This document shows, one piece after another, positions 1-7,703 of a stretch of 35,976 bases of DNA (its first letter is position 1; each line of letters opens with the position of its first letter). The DNA comes from Chthonomonas sp. UBA2785. Its GTDB lineage: Bacteria; Armatimonadota; Fimbriimonadia; Fimbriimonadales; Fimbriimonadaceae. The notes below the pieces were generated by a model. The model worked only from the letters and a program-made list of their open reading frames with translations. It had not been told where the DNA came from and made no database searches. The stretch lies in NCBI GenBank assembly GCA_002352215.1, contig DEIB01000032.1, positions 1-35,976 on the forward strand, given 5' to 3'. Made by a program: the position numbers and the translations under genes.

Positions 1-27
1 CCTCGCGGGGGATAATGACCACGCTCC

Positions 28-972
28 ATGAGTGATCGCTTGTTCTCCCAAAGCACGGGGATGTTCATCGCCGAAACCCACACCGATGCGGTGACCTGGC
101 ACTTCTCCGTTGACCGATTCCTTGTGGAAGGCCACACCCAGTTCCAGCAGTACCAGATCGTCGAAATGCCGACCTTCGGCAAGACGCTGTTCCTAGACTA
201 CAAGATCCAAAGCAGCCTTCTGGACGAGTACGTTTATCACGAGAGCATGGTCCAGCCCGCCATGACCACCCACCCGAACCCGAAGAAGGTGCTGGTGTGC
301 GGCGGCGGCGAGGGCGCGACCCTGTGGCAAGCCCTCCAGCACAACACCGTCGAGCACTGCGACATGGTGGACCTGGACGAAGAGCTGGTGGACATGGTGA
401 AGGTGCACATGAAGGAGTGGCACCACGACTGCTTTGATGACCCGCGCGCCAACCTGGTGCACAAGGACGCCCGCAAGTGGGTGGAAGACCACAAGGGTGC
501 CAATTACGACGTCATCCTGAGCGACCTGCCCGGCCCGATCGAAGGGGGCCCGGCGCTGTACCTCTACACCAAGGAGTACTTCCAGCGCGTGGCCGAAGCC
601 CTCAGCGACGACGGCGTGTTTGTGCTTCAAAGCGGCGCTTGCAACGAGACGTACCCGTACTGCTTTGCGGCGGTGCACGAGACGCTGGACAGCCTGAAGG
701 AACAGTTCCCGTACGTGCGCGGCTACTACGGCCTGGTCACCACGTTCCAAATGCCGTGGGGCTTCATCTTGGCCAGCAAGAAGCACGACCCGCTGGAGCT
801 GACGCCAGAGCTGATCGCCCAGCGGCTGGCTGAGCGAGGCGTGACCACCAACCGGTACTACACGCCGCGCTTCCACAGTGCGATGTTCACGTTGCCGGAA
901 TACATGCTCCGCGCCATCAAGCAGCACGGTCGCATCCTCACGGACGCCGAACCGTTCCTCTGGGAAGCGTAA
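28..972 (+). CDS. speE: Polyamine aminopropyltransferase, thermospermine synthase (ACL5)-like
   Basis: This enzyme would transfer an aminopropyl group from decarboxylated S-adenosylmethionine to a polyamine in the cytosol. The 314-residue protein has the N-terminal beta domain of the family followed by a Rossmann methyltransferase-like fold. The nucleotide-binding GGGEG is at residues 92-96, an acidic VDLDEE strand end follows, and the catalytic-loop SDLPGPIEGGP starts near D166. The form 'D-L-x-x-P-x-E-G-G-P' followed by LYTKEYF, and a late MPWGFILASK, resemble plant and bacterial ACL5 thermospermine synthases more than classical SpeE, which has DxxGP. Substrate choice is therefore inferred. 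The ATG at 28 is used; GATAAT at 11-16 could be a -10 box, which would give a very short leader. No operon partner is evident. Confidence 0.88.
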   Translation: MSDRLFSQSTGMFIAETHTDAVTWHFSVDRFLVEGHTQFQQYQIVEMPTFGKTLFLDYKIQSSLLDEYVYHESMVQPAMTTHPNPKKVLVCGGGEGATLWQALQHNTVEHCDMVDLDEELVDMVKVHMKEWHHDCFDDPRANLVHKDARKWVEDHKGANYDVILSDLPGPIEGGPALYLYTKEYFQRVAEALSDDGVFVLQSGACNETYPYCFAAVHETLDSLKEQFPYVRGYYGLVTTFQMPWGFILASKKHDPLELTPELIAQRLAERGVTTNRYYTPRFHSAMFTLPEYMLRAIKQHGRILTDAEPFLWEA

Positions 973-1083
973 GCCTGGCGGCGGTGGGGTTCGGACCCCC
1001 GAGGGCTTAGGCCCGTTGGAGATAGTCCGTACCCCTCTCGCGCATGTATGGAAAACTACCGAAGCTTCTAGCAGGGCCGACCA

Positions 1084-1389
1084 ATGGTGTTCCGCCGAAT
1101 CTACTGGGTAACCGAACAACTGAGCGCAGATGGCGCCTCCGACGTGACCGGGGTCTACACCTCGATCCCCGACCTGATGGAGAACGGAATGCGATGGCTG
1201 GAGAGCAACCCGAAGCGCGACGGCTTCCGCATCACCCTCGTCAAGCTCGATAGCGGAGGAGCCCCCCTCGGCGTGTGGTCCGGTCCGGGCTACATCGGGA
1301 TTGAAGAAGATTTGGCGCCCTACGTGGCCACCAAGGAATTCGGCGCTCAAGATGTCGAAGCTCTGGCCGCCAAGCTCCGCTCCTTCTAA
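1084..1389 (+). CDS. Small protein of unknown function
   Basis: A 101-residue soluble protein that I do not recognise. It has no signal peptide or membrane segment. The sequence alternates short strand-like and helical stretches and is rich in Gly near the middle (SGGAPLGVWSGPGYIGIEED). An AGGG about 8 bases before the ATG could serve as ribosome binding site. It is followed directly by a strong bidirectional terminator, which supports it as the last gene of a plus-strand unit. Codon use looks like that of its neighbours. It could be a small adaptor or regulator, but nothing in the sequence shows this. Confidence 0.6.
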   Translation: MVFRRIYWVTEQLSADGASDVTGVYTSIPDLMENGMRWLESNPKRDGFRITLVKLDSGGAPLGVWSGPGYIGIEEDLAPYVATKEFGAQDVEALAAKLRSF

Positions 1390-1408
1390 ACCCACCCAAT
1401 TTTCAAGA

Positions 1409-1445
1409 AAAAAGCCTCTCCCGGTTTCCCCGAGAGAGGCTTTTT
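1409..1445. terminator. Bidirectional intrinsic terminator
   Basis: A perfect 12-bp stem (AAAAAGCCTCTC at 1409-1420 with its complement at 1434-1445) has an A-run on the left and a T-run on the right. It can therefore terminate transcripts arriving from both sides. It lies between the convergent small gene ending at 1389 and the GH109-type gene ending at 1464. Confidence 0.93.
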
Positions 1446-1463
1446 GGTTTCTGGGTCAGGTGC

Positions 1464-2873
1464 TTAGTCCACGATGGCGAGCGGCTCGGTGCGTGCCCAT
1501 TCGCCGCGCGTGAAGTCCGGCACGTCAATGCTCTGGCTGCGATTGGCCACCGACCACTCGCTGAGCGGGGCGATCACCGACCACGACGCGCCTTCGTAGA
1601 CGTTCTGGTCCAGCGGCAAGCCGTTGCGCAGGCAGTACATCACGCGCCAGTTCATGATGAAGTCCATCCCGCCGTGGCCACCGTTCTTCTGGGCGTCGGC
1701 TTCCAGGCGCACCCAAAGCGGGTGGTCGTACTTCTTGTAGTGGTCCGCTAGTGCGTTGCCTTGCACCCAGCTGTGGGTGTCCGGGGTTTCGTTCTCAATG
1801 ACCACGCGGCCCGGGAACCCGGTCCAAACACCGTTGGTGCCTTGGATGAGGTTGTGGCGCGTGTAGGGGCGGGGCAGTTGCTCGTCCCACTGGATCATGA
1901 GCGTGCGTCCACGCACCGTCTTAACGATAGTGGTGTTGATGTCGCCGCATTGGAACTTGATATCTCGGCGCGGGTGGCCTTCGGGGAACGCGGTGCGGGC
2001 GTAGATGGCGCGCGCCATGCTGGGCGAACTCACCGACGTGAGGTAATCCATGCGGTCGCCCCGATCAATGTTCATGTATTGCGCCACCGGGCCGAGGCCG
2101 TGGGTGGGATACAGGTTGCCGTTGCGCTGGGCGTAGTGGAACGTGCGCCAGCTGCCCGTGCCGTGGTCAATCTCGTGCATTTGGCCACGCAGGTCGTGGA
2201 TGTAGGCGGCTTCGCCGTGCAGGAGTTCGCCCAAGCGGCCTTGGCGCACCAGGTTCAACACCATCAGCTCTTCACGCCCGTAGTTCACGTTTTCCAGCAT
2301 CATGCAGTGACGCTGGGTTTCTTCGGAGGTGTTGACGATGTCCCACATGTCCTCCACCGTGTACGCCATCGGCACTTCGACCAGAGCGTGCTTGCCGGCG
2401 CGCATCGCCGCGATGGCCATGGGGGCATGCCATTCCCAGGGGGTGGAGATGTAGACCACGTCCAGGTCCTTCATTTCCAGCATGCGGCGGAAGTCTTCCG
2501 GTCCGCGCTCCCCGAACGTCTTGGGGGCGGGGCGACCGGCGTCGGTCACCATCTTGACGGCGCGATCCAGCGAGGGCTTGTGGGTGTCGCAGATGGCGAC
2601 CACTTCGCAGCCTTCAATCACCAGCGCGTGCGCCAGGTGTCCCGGCCCGCGCGCGCCCACGCCGATGAAGCCGACGCGGATGCGGTCCATGGCCGGGGCG
2701 GCAAAGCCACCCATGTACTTGCCCTTGCGGGCGGGGACGCGCAAAAGCTCTTCGCGCTTGCGGTTGGCGTCATTGCCCTTGGTTTGGGCCAGGGCACTGG
2801 CCCCTAAGATTCCGGCTCCGGCGGCCACGGCGGCTCCCTTCAAGAACTCTCTGCGTTCCATCGTGAGCCCCAT
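1464..2873 (-). CDS. Tat-exported Gfo/Idh/MocA-family protein, GH109 (alpha-N-acetylgalactosaminidase)-like
   Basis: The 469-residue protein starts with a twin-arginine signal (ERREFLKG, residues 6-13), then an Ala/Gly-rich hydrophobic stretch ending in ASALAQ, so it is probably exported folded with bound NAD. The NAD-binding strand and loop VGFIGVGARG lie at residues 67-76. YISTPWEWHAP (about 141-151), KHALVEVP (161-168) and YPTHGLGPVAQYMNI with RGDR are typical of the GH109 branch, which cleaves terminal N-acetylgalactosamine by an NAD-dependent redox/elimination mechanism. The fold and cofactor are secure; substrate is a family-level inference, since exported Gfo/Idh/MocA proteins include other sugar oxidoreductases. 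A second ATG at codon 5 with GGGG upstream is an alternative start. It fits with the GH20 and NagA genes elsewhere in the window. Confidence 0.87.
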   Translation of the reverse strand: MGLTMERREFLKGAAVAAGAGILGASALAQTKGNDANRKREELLRVPARKGKYMGGFAAPAMDRIRVGFIGVGARGPGHLAHALVIEGCEVVAICDTHKPSLDRAVKMVTDAGRPAPKTFGERGPEDFRRMLEMKDLDVVYISTPWEWHAPMAIAAMRAGKHALVEVPMAYTVEDMWDIVNTSEETQRHCMMLENVNYGREELMVLNLVRQGRLGELLHGEAAYIHDLRGQMHEIDHGTGSWRTFHYAQRNGNLYPTHGLGPVAQYMNIDRGDRMDYLTSVSSPSMARAIYARTAFPEGHPRRDIKFQCGDINTTIVKTVRGRTLMIQWDEQLPRPYTRHNLIQGTNGVWTGFPGRVVIENETPDTHSWVQGNALADHYKKYDHPLWVRLEADAQKNGGHGGMDFIMNWRVMYCLRNGLPLDQNVYEGASWSVIAPLSEWSVANRSQSIDVPDFTRGEWARTEPLAIVD

Positions 2874-2963
2874 TATGCCCCGCGCGGGTCATAGAACGGT
2901 GTGGGTTCGTTCCGAGGCAAGGAAGTTGTCATCCGAACCCTGCACATAGGTAGGATTAAGCGC

Positions 2964-3842
2964 GTGCTACAACTTGTGCTTTTGGCATCAATGGCCCAAA
3001 ATCCGGCTCCCAGCATTGAGCCGATGTCCTTTTACGGGATGCGCACGTATGCGAATCAGGCCAATTTTGGCTTTTTGAGTGAGAGCTGGCATCTTGTGAT
3101 GGCCCCCGCCAGTTATGAGTCTATGACCTTCCACCTCAAAAAGGGCGACCAGGAACTAGTGACATACGGGCACTACTTTGATGACACGCCGTGGCCGGCT
3201 TTCCGGTTGGCGCGGCTGCAATACCCGGCCCCGATCTGGCTGGAACAAGAAGGCGAGTACGTGGCTGAATACCGACTGGATGGAAAGGTGATTTCAGCCT
3301 TCCCGTTCACGATCACCAAGAAATCGGGCGGGGACGCCTATAACCCCACCACCGCGTGGTCGTTCAAGACTCCGATTGACCGGATGGGGCAGCTCCACGT
3401 GGATCAGGCCAGCGATGGGCCGGCCATGATCTCCTTTATGATGCACCCGGCGGCGGAGGGCATTGCCAAGGGCTCGAACTTTGTCGCCAAGATCACGCAC
3501 AACGGTCGAGTGATGGGCGTGACGCCGACGACCTACATCTCCGAGCCTCACAACCAGCGGTATTGGACGCGCCTGCACTTTGATGGCCCCAATGGGCGGG
3601 GCGAGGAGTTCAACTGGTCCGACCTGGCCAAACTCACCGGCACCATCAAGATTGATATCGAGATTGGCACCAAGGTGGTGCGTTCATTTACCTATACGGC
3701 CACGGCCCCGGGGACGATAAAGGGGCATCCGCGCAGTGAACTCAGCTACAGCCCGGCTTCGGGGCACTATCCGCCGCGCCGTATCTTCGGCGAAACCGGG
3801 CGCATCCAGATGCACCACGTTTGGTGGGCGGATAGCAAGTAA
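2964..3842 (+). CDS. Predicted exported protein of unknown function
   Basis: I do not recognise this protein. I place the start at GTG 2964, giving 292 residues that begin with a short hydrophobic segment (LQLVLLASMAQ) resembling a minimal signal peptide. A longer frame from ATG 2901 adds 21 residues of charged, unlikely leader. A TAGGAT hexamer at 2951-2956 is placed as a -10 box would be for a nearly leaderless transcript starting at the GTG. The rest is rich in aromatic residues and beta-strand-like stretches, compatible with an extracellular beta-sandwich protein; this is inference. It diverges from the GH109-type gene and faces the next minus-strand gene. Confidence 0.65.
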   Translation: MLQLVLLASMAQNPAPSIEPMSFYGMRTYANQANFGFLSESWHLVMAPASYESMTFHLKKGDQELVTYGHYFDDTPWPAFRLARLQYPAPIWLEQEGEYVAEYRLDGKVISAFPFTITKKSGGDAYNPTTAWSFKTPIDRMGQLHVDQASDGPAMISFMMHPAAEGIAKGSNFVAKITHNGRVMGVTPTTYISEPHNQRYWTRLHFDGPNGRGEEFNWSDLAKLTGTIKIDIEIGTKVVRSFTYTATAPGTIKGHPRSELSYSPASGHYPPRRIFGETGRIQMHHVWWADSK

Positions 3843-3858
3843 AGCGAGGGCGGGGGGC

Positions 3859-4719
3859 TTAGAGCCCGCCGCCCAATCCGCCGCCTAGGCCGCTGATATC
3901 CGGCAGGCCGCCCATCTTGCCCAGAATGCCGGCCTGGCTGTCGGTTTGAATCTGGAACCACGGCCGCACGCCGTACGGGCGGCACACTTCATCCAGGTTG
4001 CGGTTGCTCTGGGCGGCGGCGGCATCAATCCGGCCTCCGCTGGTGCCGCGCATGCCAAAAAGGTCGCGCAGGGCGGCTTGCGGGTCGCTGCCCGCTTTGT
4101 CCATCGCCCCCACGATCTCGTCAATCATCATTTCCGTCTGCCCCAGGGTCTGGTCGTAGCTATTGCGCAACGGCACACAGGCGGGCGGCGGGGGCAGGGC
4201 GCGGAAATCCGCCATCAGTTGCTCCCATTGCGCTTGGTAATCCTGGTTGTCTTTTTGCAGTTCGGCGGCGGGGTTGGCGGGTTCGGTGGTGGTCGGCTCT
4301 TCTTCCCCGGTGTCCAGCAGCCCATCCAAGATCTGTTGAGTGGCGCCCGCGCCTTGCAGCATGGTCAGGCTCACCATGGCCGAGCTGACCTGCTGCGTGG
4401 CCAACGCTTGGCGCTGACGCTCGATGCGTTCCAGGTGCTCCAGCCACTCGCGGATGTCCGCCGGCATACGGGCGGCTTCGGGCGGGGGTTCGGCGGCCTC
4501 CGTCAGCAAGGGCGGTGGAGGCGCGGAGGATTCGGCGGTGATGGGCGGCGGCGCGGCCGAGCGGGCCTGCAAACCGCCCCCGAAGTCGGGAGCCTGAGTG
4601 CCCTGGCTTAATCCAAGCTGCCGCGACCCGAGCACCAGCACCAAAACGGCCAGCACCGCACCTACAATCAGGCCCGTGCGCTGTCGTCGAGATTGCGCGG
4701 CGTAAGGATCGCTAATCAT
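3859..4719 (-). CDS. Membrane-anchored protein of unknown function with Pro-rich linker and Gly-rich tail
   Basis: A 286-residue protein with no recognised family. A basic N-terminus (SRRQR) precedes one hydrophobic segment (LIVGAVLAVLVLVLG, about residues 17-31), so it is probably a single-pass protein with most of its mass outside the cytoplasm. A Pro/Ala/Glu-rich linker (about 50-85) follows, then a helical, Gln-rich region with coiled-coil character (about 88-215), and a C-terminus of Gly-Leu repeats (LGGGLGGGL). Two Cys (in PPACVPL and DEVCRPYG) could form a disulfide. A strong AGGAGG lies 8-13 bases before the ATG (4727-4732 on the plus strand), which fixes the start. It might be an envelope scaffold, but no function is shown. 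Confidence 0.72.
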   Translation of the reverse strand: MISDPYAAQSRRQRTGLIVGAVLAVLVLVLGSRQLGLSQGTQAPDFGGGLQARSAAPPPITAESSAPPPPLLTEAAEPPPEAARMPADIREWLEHLERIERQRQALATQQVSSAMVSLTMLQGAGATQQILDGLLDTGEEEPTTTEPANPAAELQKDNQDYQAQWEQLMADFRALPPPPACVPLRNSYDQTLGQTEMMIDEIVGAMDKAGSDPQAALRDLFGMRGTSGGRIDAAAAQSNRNLDEVCRPYGVRPWFQIQTDSQAGILGKMGGLPDISGLGGGLGGGL

Positions 4720-4854
4720 GGTTCCGCCTCCTTTAGTTTAGACGCTTTCCGTTCACCGCACGGTTTCCAGGTTTTTGTAGGAAGAGTTGCCCGGAACTCC
4801 AGGCAAGCCCTCGGTCGTCCAATAGATTCAAGAGCGGAATCTCAGGGTGAACCC

Positions 4855-5379
4855 ATGAGTGACATCTTACGACCGGACCACAACGACCTGCAGCAGTTCT
4901 TTGCCGATGCGGTGGGTGAGGTGATTGCCCAGCACGTGGCTTCGCACGGCATGGACGACGTCACCGCGTATTTGGGCGGGTTGCTAGCGGCCTTTGCCCA
5001 AACCGACCGCATGTTTGGCCTGCACGACGCCGAGGGCAAGCCCTTGCGCAGTGTGATCGAGATGATTGCGGCCGGGGATGTGCGCCTCAACGCGCAGTCG
5101 TTTGAACAAGAGCGCACCGCGCACAAGCATTTGGCGGATTACATCCTGTTCTGGAGCGGCGTTTATCCCCCGCACCTCGAGCGCCTGCAAGTTGAAGACG
5201 TGGCTTTCCGGCTGAGCTACCAATCCCAAGGCGCGGCCAGCTACGCAGTGGTCGGTTCGTTCGATTATCCTCCGCACGATGCCGAAGCCCCCACGTTCCT
5301 CAAGCTGAGCGAAGGCTTCCCCGAGTTCGTATGGGCGCTGCAAGTGGTGGCGCGCCAGATCCCGCTCTACGCGGCTTAA
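4855..5379 (+). CDS. Conserved-looking cytosolic protein of unknown function
   Basis: A 174-residue soluble, acidic protein that I do not recognise. The ATG at 4855 has an AGGGTG ribosome binding site about 6 bases upstream and is preferred over an in-frame ATG at 4693, whose translation is basic and lacks conserved character. The protein begins with two helices, then a Met/Phe-rich core and LADYILFWSGVYPPHLERL, and ends with a helix EFVWALQVVARQIPLYAA. No signal peptide, metal site or known catalytic motif is visible. Its TAA stop overlaps the stop of the convergent MFS gene by 4 bases. Confidence 0.7.
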   Translation: MSDILRPDHNDLQQFFADAVGEVIAQHVASHGMDDVTAYLGGLLAAFAQTDRMFGLHDAEGKPLRSVIEMIAAGDVRLNAQSFEQERTAHKHLADYILFWSGVYPPHLERLQVEDVAFRLSYQSQGAASYAVVGSFDYPPHDAEAPTFLKLSEGFPEFVWALQVVARQIPLYAA

Positions 5380-6644
5380 GCTTCGGATTGCGGCGCGTTG
5401 AGCGCATCCTGCGCGGGGGTGGGCATACGGCTGGCCCGGAACGGACCAGAAAGGAGCATCAGCAAAGCCGGGATCGCGCACACCAGACCGATGACCAAGT
5501 ACACGTTCTGCAAGCCGACGGCGGCCAGCACCGCACTGACCCCCAGCATCCCCAGCGGCTGAATCCCCACCTGCGTGGCCCCCAGCACCGCCGCCACGCG
5601 GCCGCGCACGGCATCAGGGAACGCCAAGCCGATATACGTATTGATCGGGATGGTGACCCACGGCAAGAACAAGCCGCACACCACGTTGAGCAGCACGTAA
5701 ACGAGGTAGATCTGCCCGCCCGCCATGGCCGCCACGCTCAGGCCGGTGCCCGCCAGCCCCACCACGAAAGCCAAACCCACCCGTTGCACGGCCCGCTTGG
5801 CCACCCACAGGCTGCACAGCATGCTCATCCCGAAGAACGCGAATTCGATGATGGCGACGGTGTAGAACTGGCCCCCAAACCATGAGCGATTGGTTTCCAG
5901 ATACACCGGATAGAACCCGGCGAACACCAGGTTCATGAGGGTGAGCATCGGCAAGCCGATGCGCATAAACGGGTCTGCCTGGATGGCCTGCCAGCCCTCG
6001 ATGAACTTGGGCTTTTCCTCGTGCGATTCTCGTTCCGGCACGATGGATGGCAGCCGGGAGAGGAACATAGACGACACGCCAAACGACAAGGCGTTGATGA
6101 CCACCGCGTAGAGCAAGAAGTTCGATCCGCTCACGCGCTCCACCACGCCCAACACCCCCGCGCTCAGCCCCACGCCGACGAGCATGGTGAGCTGCTGGGT
6201 GGCCAGCAGCAGGCCCTGCGCTTCTTGGAACTCCTCTGCGGGCACTAGGCGTGGAATCGCCGCCGACCGGGCGGGCGCAAAGAAGACATTCAGGCACGCC
6301 AGCACAAAGGCAAAGCACGCCAAAAAGATCGGCGCGGGCGCAAAGCCCAGGGCCATGGCCACGGCCAGCCCGCCCATGAGGGCCGCCGCCGCCATATCCA
6401 AGCCAAACAGGATGCGGCGCCGATCGAACCGGTCTGCCGCCACCCCCGCCGCCGGGGCCAGGAGCAGATAGGGCAGCGCCTGGGCCGCCATCACGATGCC
6501 GACAAAGAGGGGTGACTTGGTTTCCCGGTCGATGGCGAACATGAAGACCAGAAAGTAGAAAGCGTCGCCGAGCTGGCTGACCACCTGCCCCCAGAAGAGA
6601 TTCCGGAAGCCGGCGTGACGCAACAGACGACCTCCGGGCAACAT
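5376..6644 (-). CDS. Major facilitator superfamily exporter (MFS_3/EntS-like)
   Basis: A 422-residue inner-membrane protein with about 10-12 hydrophobic helices. The N-terminal FRNLFWGQVVSQLGDAFYFL is typical of the MFS_3 (enterobactin exporter EntS-like) group, and the cytoplasmic loop after helix 2 carries GVAADRFDRRRIL, the family's D-R-x-x-R-R motif A. A central charged loop (about 205-225, PERESHEEKPKF) separates the two six-helix halves. It probably exports a small hydrophobic compound by proton antiport, but the substrate cannot be read from sequence. A GAGGAG sits just before the ATG. It diverges from the pilus operon and its TAA stop overlaps that of the gene ending at 5379. Confidence 0.88.
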   Translation of the reverse strand: MLPGGRLLRHAGFRNLFWGQVVSQLGDAFYFLVFMFAIDRETKSPLFVGIVMAAQALPYLLLAPAAGVAADRFDRRRILFGLDMAAAALMGGLAVAMALGFAPAPIFLACFAFVLACLNVFFAPARSAAIPRLVPAEEFQEAQGLLLATQQLTMLVGVGLSAGVLGVVERVSGSNFLLYAVVINALSFGVSSMFLSRLPSIVPERESHEEKPKFIEGWQAIQADPFMRIGLPMLTLMNLVFAGFYPVYLETNRSWFGGQFYTVAIIEFAFFGMSMLCSLWVAKRAVQRVGLAFVVGLAGTGLSVAAMAGGQIYLVYVLLNVVCGLFLPWVTIPINTYIGLAFPDAVRGRVAAVLGATQVGIQPLGMLGVSAVLAAVGLQNVYLVIGLVCAIPALLMLLSGPFRASRMPTPAQDALNAPQSEA

Positions 6645-6764
6645 GATCTCCTCACGGTACCAGCCGTTTCTTCACGGAAAACTTGCCGGTTCTCAAAAGG
6701 ACCCGGCGGCCCTACCGGGGCGATCCAAGCGGCCCACGCGGAAAGGGGAGTCTTGGTGACCCTG

Positions 6765-6802
6765 GTCCTTCCCATCTCCGAAGTGGAGACCGGGAGGGGG
6801 AC
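6765..6802 (+). other. Long imperfect hairpin upstream of the pilus operon
   Basis: In the divergent gap between the MFS gene and the pilus operon (6645-6887), GTCC-TTCCC-a-TCTCC (6765-6779) can pair with GGAGA (6785-6789), GGGAG (6792-6796) and GGAC (6799-6802). The five-base loop is GAAGT; the stem has small internal bulges and one G-T pair. A second hairpin lies nearby at about 6694-6716 (GCCGG..TTCT with AGGA..CCGGC). No T-run follows either, so these are not ordinary terminators. They could be a structured leader RNA of the pilus operon, but I could not match them to a known riboswitch. Confidence 0.4.
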
Positions 6803-6887
6803 AAAGGGCAAGGCCTTGACGAATTACTCTAAGGTTTTGCCGAAGTTTCCCCGATAGGAATACCGGGATCACTCCCGGAGCCGATGC

Positions 6888-7703
6888 ATGTACGAGCAGT
6901 ATTGGGGATTAGTTGAGTCGCCGTTCGCACTCACGCCCGACCCGAGATACCTTTATATGAGCCGCGCCCATGAGGACGCACTCATGATGCTGCACTACGC
7001 GATTACCCGTAACAAGGGGGCGGCGATGCTAGCGGGTGAGATCGGATTAGGCAAGACCACGATTAGCCGCAAGCTGATCGAGACGCTCGATCCGGTGCTC
7101 TACCATATGGTGCTCATCGTCAACCCGCTGTTGACGCCGACCCAGATGATGCAGGAGATCCTGTCGCAACTGGATATCAGCATCCCCTCGCGTAACCGAC
7201 AAGTTTTGGTGCAACGCCTGCACCTGGCCCTGCTGGAACACTACGATCGCGGTCGCCGCGTCGTGGTCATGGTGGACGAAGCTCACCTGGTCCGCAGCGC
7301 CGCTACCCTGGAAGAACTCCGCCTGCTGCTGAACTGCCAGATGAATGACCAGTTCCTCATCAGCCTGATTCTTCTCGGCCAATCCGAACTGCGCGAAAAG
7401 CTGCACAAGGTGCCGGCGCTGGAACAACGCCTGGCCGTCCGCCACGTCCTGAAGCCTCTCGACGTGACCGACACCGGCGAAATGATTCTCCACCGTCTGC
7501 GCGTGGCCGGCTATACGGGCGAAAAGAGCCCGTTCACCCCGGACGCCGTGTTCGAAATTCACAAGGTCGCCAAGGGCGCCCCGCGTGTCATCTGCCAAGT
7601 CGCCGACAACGCCCTGCTGATGGGCGCCGCCCGCAAGGTGAAGATGATTGACGGCTTCCTGCTCAACGAAATCGTTGAGGACTACTTAGGTGAGGCAGCA
7701 TGA
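6888..7703 (+). CDS. ExeA/GspA-like AAA ATPase, first gene of the pilus operon
   Basis: A 271-residue cytoplasmic ATPase of the ExeA/GspA type. Family members use ATP to help secretins assemble in type II secretion and pilus systems. It opens with YWGLVESPFALTPDPRYLYMSRAHEDAL, the typical ExeA N-terminus. Walker A (GEIGLGKTT) is at residues 50-58 and Walker B with its DEAH-type end (VVVMVDEAHL) at 125-134; EQRLAVRHVLKPL further on is an Arg-finger-like element. Full GspA proteins carry a C-terminal transmembrane and peptidoglycan-binding part that is absent here. Its TGA overlaps the next ATG (ATGA at 7700), suggesting translational coupling to the HTH gene and then to pilM. Confidence 0.9.
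   Translation: MYEQYWGLVESPFALTPDPRYLYMSRAHEDALMMLHYAITRNKGAAMLAGEIGLGKTTISRKLIETLDPVLYHMVLIVNPLLTPTQMMQEILSQLDISIPSRNRQVLVQRLHLALLEHYDRGRRVVVMVDEAHLVRSAATLEELRLLLNCQMNDQFLISLILLGQSELREKLHKVPALEQRLAVRHVLKPLDVTDTGEMILHRLRVAGYTGEKSPFTPDAVFEIHKVAKGAPRVICQVADNALLMGAARKVKMIDGFLLNEIVEDYLGEAA

Noticed and set aside
193..1395. A 400-codon open frame on the minus strand opposite the aminopropyltransferase gene
   Set aside because: It mirrors the codon pattern of a clear plus-strand gene, is Val/His/Arg-rich with no family motif, and runs across the terminator region. GC-rich coding DNA often leaves such antisense frames.
1761..2807. A 348-codon plus-strand frame opposite the GH109-type gene
   Set aside because: It has a His/Val/Gly-rich composition typical of antisense shadows, and the minus-strand frame has strong domain motifs and a Tat signal.
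6645..6887. A cyclic di-GMP, cyclic di-AMP or manganese riboswitch before the pilus operon
   Set aside because: Some short pieces look similar, such as GGACAAAGGGC, but the conserved order and receptor elements of these classes are not there.
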